Below the pieces are notes generated by a model that was not told the origin of the DNA, did not search any database, and was given only the letters and a program-made list of their open reading frames with translations. Positions 6,185-9,964 of a stretch of DNA of 9,964 nucleotides are shown here, in pieces. Source of the stretch: CG03 sp034660675. Lineage in GTDB: Bacteria > CG03. Where the stretch lies: NCBI GenBank assembly GCA_034660675.1, contig JAYEJT010000124.1:1-9964 (forward strand), read 5' to 3'. The position numbers and the translations under genes are program-made. How positions within the stretch are numbered: position 1 is the first letter of the stretch; each line of letters starts with the position of its first letter.

Positions 6185-8028
6185 TTTTTCATAAACCCTT
6201 TTATTTTTTTCACCGCCGAAGGAACATCTATGCCCGCCACTTCTTTCAGTTTCGCTATTGAACCATGCGTTACAAATCTGTCGGGAATGGCTATCCGCCG
6301 CACGCGGCCGCGCAGAGAAGGTTCCAGTTCCTCAAGCACAGCCGAACCGAAACCGCCGAGGACGGTGTTTTCTTCAAGCGTCACCAGGATTTTAGCACTT
6401 TCCGCCGCCGCTGTTAATGTTTCGGTGTCAAGAGGCTTGGCAAAACGCGCGTTTATAACACCGCATTTTATACCCGCTCCCTCAAGTTCCCGCGAAATCA
6501 AAAGCGCCGGATAAACCATGCTGCCGAGCGCCGCTATGCACACATTTCCCCCGGGAACGAGGATTTCCGCTTTGCCCTGTTCAATATATTTAAAATCACC
6601 GTCAATGCTCATCTCCTCGGCCTTGGCTCGGGGATAACGCACAGCAGCGGGACAGCCGTATTGCAGCGCCGAGTAAAGCATATCTCCCAGCTCTTTCGCG
6701 TCCTTAGGCGCGGCAACCGTCATACCCGGAACCATACGCAGATATGAAATATCAAAATTACCGTGATGCGTGGGACCGTCATCACCGACAATACCGGCCC
6801 TGTCAACGGCAAAAACAACAGACAGGTTCTGCAGACAGACATCATGTATTATCTGGTCAAGAGTTCTCTGAAGAAATGTGGAATAAAGCGCAACAACGGG
6901 TTTTATCCCCTGCGTAGCGAGACCCGCCGCAAAAGTAACGGCATGCTCCTCGGCTATACCGCAGTCAAAAAAACGCTCCGGAAACTTTTCGGCAAATTTT
7001 AAAAGCCCCGTTCCCGCCGGCATGGCCGCCGTTATGGCCGTAATATCTTTGTCCTTTTCGGCAAGCCGGCACAAAGTCTCTCCGAAAACATCCGAATAGC
7101 TTTTTGATGATTCCGGTATTTCGCCTGTAAGAGCGTTGAAAGCGCCTAAACCGTGGAACGCCGCGGGATTCTCCTCGGCCGGTTTATACCCTTTACCTTT
7201 CTTGGTTATGACATGCAGGAAAACGGGCCCCTTGATTTTTTTTATTTTTCCCAGCAGGAATATGAGGCGGTCAAGATCGTGGCCGTCCACGGGGCCGAAA
7301 CAGGAAAAGCCCATTTCCTCGAAAAACATTCCCGGGAAGAGAATCGTTTTTAGGCGCCTCGCTATCCTGAGCATCTCAAGGCCCACGACCTTCAGCCTTT
7401 TAAGAAAATTTACAACAGACTCCTGGGTTCTCTGCACAAGCCCCAGCGTGAATATCCTTGTCAGCATGCTTCCCACGGCACCCACGCGCGGAGAGATAAA
7501 CATGTTGTTATCGTTAAGTATGACCAGCATATCCCGGCCGGAGCAGCCCGCGTTGTTGAGACCCTCATAGGCCAGCCCTCCCGTAAGAGCGCCGTCGCCT
7601 ATAACCGCTATCACCTTATTTTTTCTCCCTTTTAAATCTCGAGCGCAGGCCATGCCGTAAGCCGCGGAAATGGAGGTTGAAGCGTGCCCCACGCCGAAAG
7701 CGTCATACTCACTTTCGGCTATTTTCGGAAAACCGGAGATTCCCCCGAACTGGCGGTTCGTTTCAAAACGCGCGGCCCGGCCTGTCAATATCTTGTGCGC
7801 GTAAGCCTGATGACCGACGTCAAAAATAATTTTGTCTTTCGGGCAGTCAAAAACATAATGCAGAGCCGTTATCAGCTCCACAGCCCCGAGGCTGCCGCCT
7901 ATGTGCCCTCCCGTTTTGGAACAGGTGTCTATAATTTTTTCACGGATCTCACCAACAAGAACGGGCAGAAGGTCCCTGCGTATGAGATGAAGCTCTCCAG
8001 GCGAATCTATCATGTCTAATACGGCCAT
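6181..8028 (-). CDS. dxs: 1-deoxy-D-xylulose-5-phosphate synthase
   Basis: Dxs is the thiamine-diphosphate enzyme that joins pyruvate and glyceraldehyde 3-phosphate to make DXP. It is the first step of the MEP isoprenoid pathway and also feeds thiamine and pyridoxal synthesis. The 615 residues are full length. In order: H42 in KTGGHIGGSLG, FDVGHQAYAHKILTGR (69-84), H115 in GVGHAST, the ThDP motif from GDGALTGG (144-151) to LNNAG (157-161), LNDNNMFIS (171-179), FGPVDGHDL (244-252), the catalytic glutamate E360 in CGIAEEHAVTFAAGLA, DRAGIVGDDGPTHHGNFD (409-426) and RYPR (464-467). The first loop has GGSLG where GPNLG or GPSLG is usual. The ATG at 8028 lies 2 bases after the ispA-like stop, with GGGAG 8 bases upstream. 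The xseB-ispA-dxs order is shared with enteric bacteria. Confidence 0.98.
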   Translation of the reverse strand: MAVLDMIDSPGELHLIRRDLLPVLVGEIREKIIDTCSKTGGHIGGSLGAVELITALHYVFDCPKDKIIFDVGHQAYAHKILTGRAARFETNRQFGGISGFPKIAESEYDAFGVGHASTSISAAYGMACARDLKGRKNKVIAVIGDGALTGGLAYEGLNNAGCSGRDMLVILNDNNMFISPRVGAVGSMLTRIFTLGLVQRTQESVVNFLKRLKVVGLEMLRIARRLKTILFPGMFFEEMGFSCFGPVDGHDLDRLIFLLGKIKKIKGPVFLHVITKKGKGYKPAEENPAAFHGLGAFNALTGEIPESSKSYSDVFGETLCRLAEKDKDITAITAAMPAGTGLLKFAEKFPERFFDCGIAEEHAVTFAAGLATQGIKPVVALYSTFLQRTLDQIIHDVCLQNLSVVFAVDRAGIVGDDGPTHHGNFDISYLRMVPGMTVAAPKDAKELGDMLYSALQYGCPAAVRYPRAKAEEMSIDGDFKYIEQGKAEILVPGGNVCIAALGSMVYPALLISRELEGAGIKCGVINARFAKPLDTETLTAAAESAKILVTLEENTVLGGFGSAVLEELEPSLRGRVRRIAIPDRFVTHGSIAKLKEVAGIDVPSAVKKIKGFMKK

Positions 8029-8030
8029 AT

Positions 8031-8927
8031 TTAAAACTCCCTTTCTCTTAATTTATCGAGCAGCGACGAAAGAACAGAAGTATCACAGGAAATTTTATTC
8101 AGAAAACTTTCCGCGCAATCCGTTATTCCGCCGGCAATCTTCTGTGCGGCGGGCAAGGTGTAAAATCTTAAAACCGTCAGCTTGCCGTTTTTTGCGTCAT
8201 TTCTGGATTTCCTGTATTTTTTTCTGTCTCCTGTCCTGTCAAGAATATCATCTCTCACCTGGAAAGCCATACCTAAATTGCTCCCGAAAGACGCCAGATC
8301 CGTCAGATCTTTCCCCGAAACCCCGGCGGCGGCAGCGCCGGCGGCGGCAACAGACGCAAAAAAAGCCGCTGTTTTGTTTAAATGTATATACCACAAAGCT
8401 TTTTCCGAACGCGCTTTTTTGCCTTCCTGCTCCATATCGGCGGCCTGCCCCGCAATCATGCCGGGGGAACCTGTTCCCGCGTTGATTATCGCGGCCGCTT
8501 CGGGAAAAGAGCTGTAAAGAATTTCCAGGCCCCGGGTGAGAAGAGCATCGCCGGCAAGGATTGCGACGGAAGAACCGAATTTTTTGCAAACCGTGGCCTT
8601 TCCGCGCCGGATATCATCGCCGTCCATTATATCATCATGAACAAGAGAATAGGCGTGAATAAACTCTATCCCGCAGGCGAAATCCCGCATTTTTTTCTTT
8701 ATACCCGGGGGAATATTTTTTCTCATCGACGAAACAACAGCCATAAAAAGAAGAGGCCGTATCCGTTTCCCTCCCGTTTTTATGCAGTACACAAGAGCCC
8801 TGTCCAGATCTTTTGTTAGGGCTCCGCCGGAAGGCAGAAGCCTCAACAGATTTTTTTCCAGCGCGGGCAGATTTTTTCCCGCAAATTTATCAAAGGCCGA
8901 AGATTTTTTTAATGATATCCCGCGCAT
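8031..8927 (-). CDS. ispA: Short-chain polyprenyl diphosphate synthase (IspA-like; FPP or GGPP)
   Basis: A trans-isoprenyl diphosphate synthase that condenses IPP with allylic diphosphates, giving precursors for undecaprenyl phosphate, quinones and similar lipids. The 298 residues match IspA. Visible are TGGKRIRP (51-58), IHAYSLVHDDIMDGDDIRRG (90-109) with the first aspartate-rich motif D98-D99..D102, GMIAGQAADME (156-166), K185-T186 and the second motif FQVRDDILD (222-230). Unlike enteric IspA (DDLPAMD) the first motif lacks the two-residue insertion, while Tyr is kept five residues before it. By the published chain-length rules this combination resembles type I (archaeal) GGPP synthases, so the product could be C20 rather than C15. 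The neighbourhood xseB-ispA-dxs supports the ispA name; the product length does not follow from it. The ATG at 8927 has GGGAG 5 bases upstream. An Ala/Gly-rich helix (191-202) gives a GCC/GGC-rich DNA stretch. Confidence 0.93.
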   Translation of the reverse strand: MRGISLKKSSAFDKFAGKNLPALEKNLLRLLPSGGALTKDLDRALVYCIKTGGKRIRPLLFMAVVSSMRKNIPPGIKKKMRDFACGIEFIHAYSLVHDDIMDGDDIRRGKATVCKKFGSSVAILAGDALLTRGLEILYSSFPEAAAIINAGTGSPGMIAGQAADMEQEGKKARSEKALWYIHLNKTAAFFASVAAAGAAAAGVSGKDLTDLASFGSNLGMAFQVRDDILDRTGDRKKYRKSRNDAKNGKLTVLRFYTLPAAQKIAGGITDCAESFLNKISCDTSVLSSLLDKLREREF

Positions 8928-8960
8928 TTTATCTCCCGCTACCGCCGTTATGAAAATATG
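8928..8960 (-). other. xseB-ispA intergenic gap, largest in the window
   Basis: This is the only gap above 20 bases. It holds the GGGAG ribosome site (8933-8937) of the ispA-like gene, with a 5-base spacer. No inverted repeat or T-tract resembling a terminator and no convincing promoter boxes are visible, so transcription most likely continues through it. Confidence 0.6.
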
Positions 8961-9197
8961 TCATTCGCCGAATTTTTCTGTCTCAAAGAGTCCGCTTTTT
9001 TTTGAAATAATTTCTATTTTTCTCTTTGCCTCTTCTAAACTTTTTTTCATGGTAGATGCCTTTTCTATGCCCTCTTCAAAAAGCTTTATGGATTCGTCCA
9101 GCGGGCTGTCACCCTTTTCAAGAAGCGCCACAATTTTCTCAAGGCGCCCCAGCTCCTTTTCAAAATCCTTTTTCAAAACCTGTTTTTTTTCGCTCAT
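8961..9197 (-). CDS. xseB: Exodeoxyribonuclease VII small subunit
   Basis: A 78-residue protein, the normal size for XseB, which binds in several copies along the XseA coiled coil to form exonuclease VII, an enzyme degrading single-stranded DNA in the cytoplasm. It is almost entirely a charged helical hairpin, with the family core FEKELGRLEKIVALLEKGD (12-30), PLDESIKLFEEGIEKA (32-47) and a second helix SLEEAKRKIEII (53-64). I chose the ATG at 9197. A frame open to 9260 adds 21 residues that overlap xseA and do not resemble the family, and a GAGGAG (9208-9213) precedes 9197 with a 10-base spacer. The start is 4 bases after the xseA stop, fitting coordinated synthesis of the two subunits. An eight-A run lies in codons 3-5. 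Confidence 0.95.
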   Translation of the reverse strand: MSEKKQVLKKDFEKELGRLEKIVALLEKGDSPLDESIKLFEEGIEKASTMKKSLEEAKRKIEIISKKSGLFETEKFGE

Positions 9198-9201
9198 GTT
9201 G

Positions 9202-9964
9202 CTATTTCTCCTCTGTGCCCAGCACCTCGGCTCCGAAAGAACCGCGCCCGAGAAGCACATTGATCTTATCGCCTGTCTTAACCTCAGAAGATGTCTTTAT
9301 CACAGAACCGTCATCTTTCTGCGCTATTGAATACCCTCTCGCGAGCGTGCTGGTCGGGGAAAGAATCTTCAATCTTTCCCCCAGCGCCTTCAATTCTTCA
9401 TTATAATTTTCAAACATTCTGTCTTTCGCCGTCACAAAACCTTCAAAAGCAATGTCAAACCCCTGCTCAAACCTCGACATAAAAAGTGCCGGCTCTCTCA
9501 GATACGGCCTCCGCAAAGCGGCTTTCAGTCTGTCATCCATGCCGGTAAGTTTTTTACTCAATCCGTTTTTCATTCTCACTGTGGCGTTGTTCACGCTTTT
9601 TACGAGTTCTTCTTTCCGGCCCAGCACAATTTCCCCGGCAACCGACGGGGTGGCCGCCCGCACATCGGCGACAAAATCGGATATCATCCAGTCCACCTCA
9701 TGCCCCACGGCCGATATGACGGGGATCTTTGACGCGAAAATCGCCCGCGCCACGACCTCCTCGTTGAAAGCCCACAGGTCCTCAAGAGAACCACCGCCCC
9801 TGCCGACGATGAGAACGTCTATACCGGGAAACTGGCTGTTCATATCCTCAATGGCCGCGGCAATTTCTCCGGGAGCCTCGGCGCCCTGCACCCTCACGGG
9901 ATTGATTATCACATGGACATTTGAAAATCTTCTTTTCAAAACGGTGAGAACATCTCTTATCGCC
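9202..9964 (-). CDS. xseA: Exodeoxyribonuclease VII large subunit (5' end beyond right edge)
   Basis: The C-terminal 253 codons of XseA, the catalytic subunit of exonuclease VII, which cuts single-stranded DNA into oligonucleotides in mismatch repair and crosslink processing. The reading frame stays open to the right edge and begins with AIRDVLTVLKRRF, a family segment. A TTG at 9939 is therefore only an internal leucine codon and not the start; the N-terminal OB-fold domain lies outside the window. Conserved catalytic-domain segments are VGRGGGSLEDLWAFNEE (about 54-70), VISAVGHEVDWMISDFVADV (about 82-101) and ATPSVAGEI (about 104-112). A coiled-coil region follows, then the C-terminal LARGYSI segment and a small beta-rich tail. 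It ends in TAG 4 bases before xseB. Confidence 0.97.
   Translation of the reverse strand, partial: AIRDVLTVLKRRFSNVHVIINPVRVQGAEAPGEIAAAIEDMNSQFPGIDVLIVGRGGGSLEDLWAFNEEVVARAIFASKIPVISAVGHEVDWMISDFVADVRAATPSVAGEIVLGRKEELVKSVNNATVRMKNGLSKKLTGMDDRLKAALRRPYLREPALFMSRFEQGFDIAFEGFVTAKDRMFENYNEELKALGERLKILSPTSTLARGYSIAQKDDGSVIKTSSEVKTGDKINVLLGRGSFGAEVLGTEEK
9208..9213 (-). promoter_or_regulatory. Ribosome binding site of xseB
   Basis: GAGGAG, located inside the last codons of xseA, 10 bases before the ATG at 9197. It decides the short xseB start over the longer open frame. Confidence 0.75.

Noticed and set aside
8318..8350. GCC/GGC-rich short repeat that could be a microsatellite or hairpin
   Set aside because: It encodes the Ala/Gly-rich helix expected after the KT motif of polyprenyl synthases, with no length change in the protein.
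9183..9190. Eight-base A run (coding strand) in xseB as a frameshift or slippage site
   Set aside because: Runs of seven or eight A occur often at Lys codons here, and no alternative frame yields a recognisable product.
9198..9260. N-terminal extension of XseB to 9260
   Set aside because: It overlaps the end of xseA and lacks family similarity; GAGGAG precedes the ATG at 9197.
8782..9330. 182-codon plus-strand open frame
   Set aside because: It is antisense to xseA, xseB and ispA, with low-complexity Ser/Phe composition arising from the A/Lys-rich opposite strand; no recognisable protein.
9202..9939. xseA starting at a TTG at 9939
   Set aside because: The frame stays open to the window edge and the residues before it (AIRDVLTV) match XseA, so the true start is outside the window.

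Overview
The window is one uninterrupted stretch of housekeeping genes, all transcribed leftward on the minus strand. There are nine complete genes and two partial ones, one cut by each edge. The longest non-coding gap is 33 bases (8928-8960). Most junctions are 4-base or shorter overlaps (ATGA, TGATG), so the set reads as a single translationally coupled operon or part of one. I see no promoter, terminator, tRNA, rRNA, CRISPR array or mobile element, and no room for an internal promoter outside coding sequence. The base composition looks mixed and even throughout, and nothing suggests a recently acquired island. The gene content is bacterial: MEP-pathway isoprenoid synthesis, bacterial-type AccD, XseA/XseB and a WecA/TagO-like enzyme. 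The phylum cannot be fixed from this alone. The order does not match a well-known model organism, and an uncultivated lineage (something like Elusimicrobiota or Omnitrophota) is only a guess.

In transcription order, from right to left: exonuclease VII large subunit (xseA, 5' end beyond the right edge) and small subunit (xseB); a short-chain polyprenyl diphosphate synthase (ispA-like); 1-deoxy-D-xylulose-5-phosphate synthase (dxs); three tryptophan genes trpF, trpB, trpA; acetyl-CoA carboxylase beta subunit (accD); glutamate dehydrogenase (gdhA-like); a membrane sugar-phosphate:polyprenyl-phosphate transferase of the MraY/WecA/TagO family; and the first 142 codons of a DHH phosphoesterase (NrnA-like) that leaves the window on the left.

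The operon joins two gene strings that are each familiar elsewhere: xseB-ispA-dxs and trpF-trpB-trpA-accD. The metabolic logic is partly visible. Dxs supplies isoprenoid precursors, the IspA-like enzyme elongates them, and the WecA/TagO-like enzyme uses a polyprenyl-phosphate carrier for envelope glycans. AccD feeds fatty acid synthesis. TrpF, TrpB and TrpA cover one middle and the final tryptophan steps, but trpE, trpG, trpD and trpC are not here. Glutamate dehydrogenase links ammonia and 2-oxoglutarate to the amino acid pool.

No new defence, mobile or biosynthetic system is visible. The points most worth a second look are small: an IspA-like enzyme whose first aspartate-rich motif lacks the two-residue insertion usual in bacterial FPP synthases, near-identical 21-base coding starts in trpB and trpA, a possible 11-codon coupling ORF between xseB and ispA, and a TrpA with a changed TxGDP motif.
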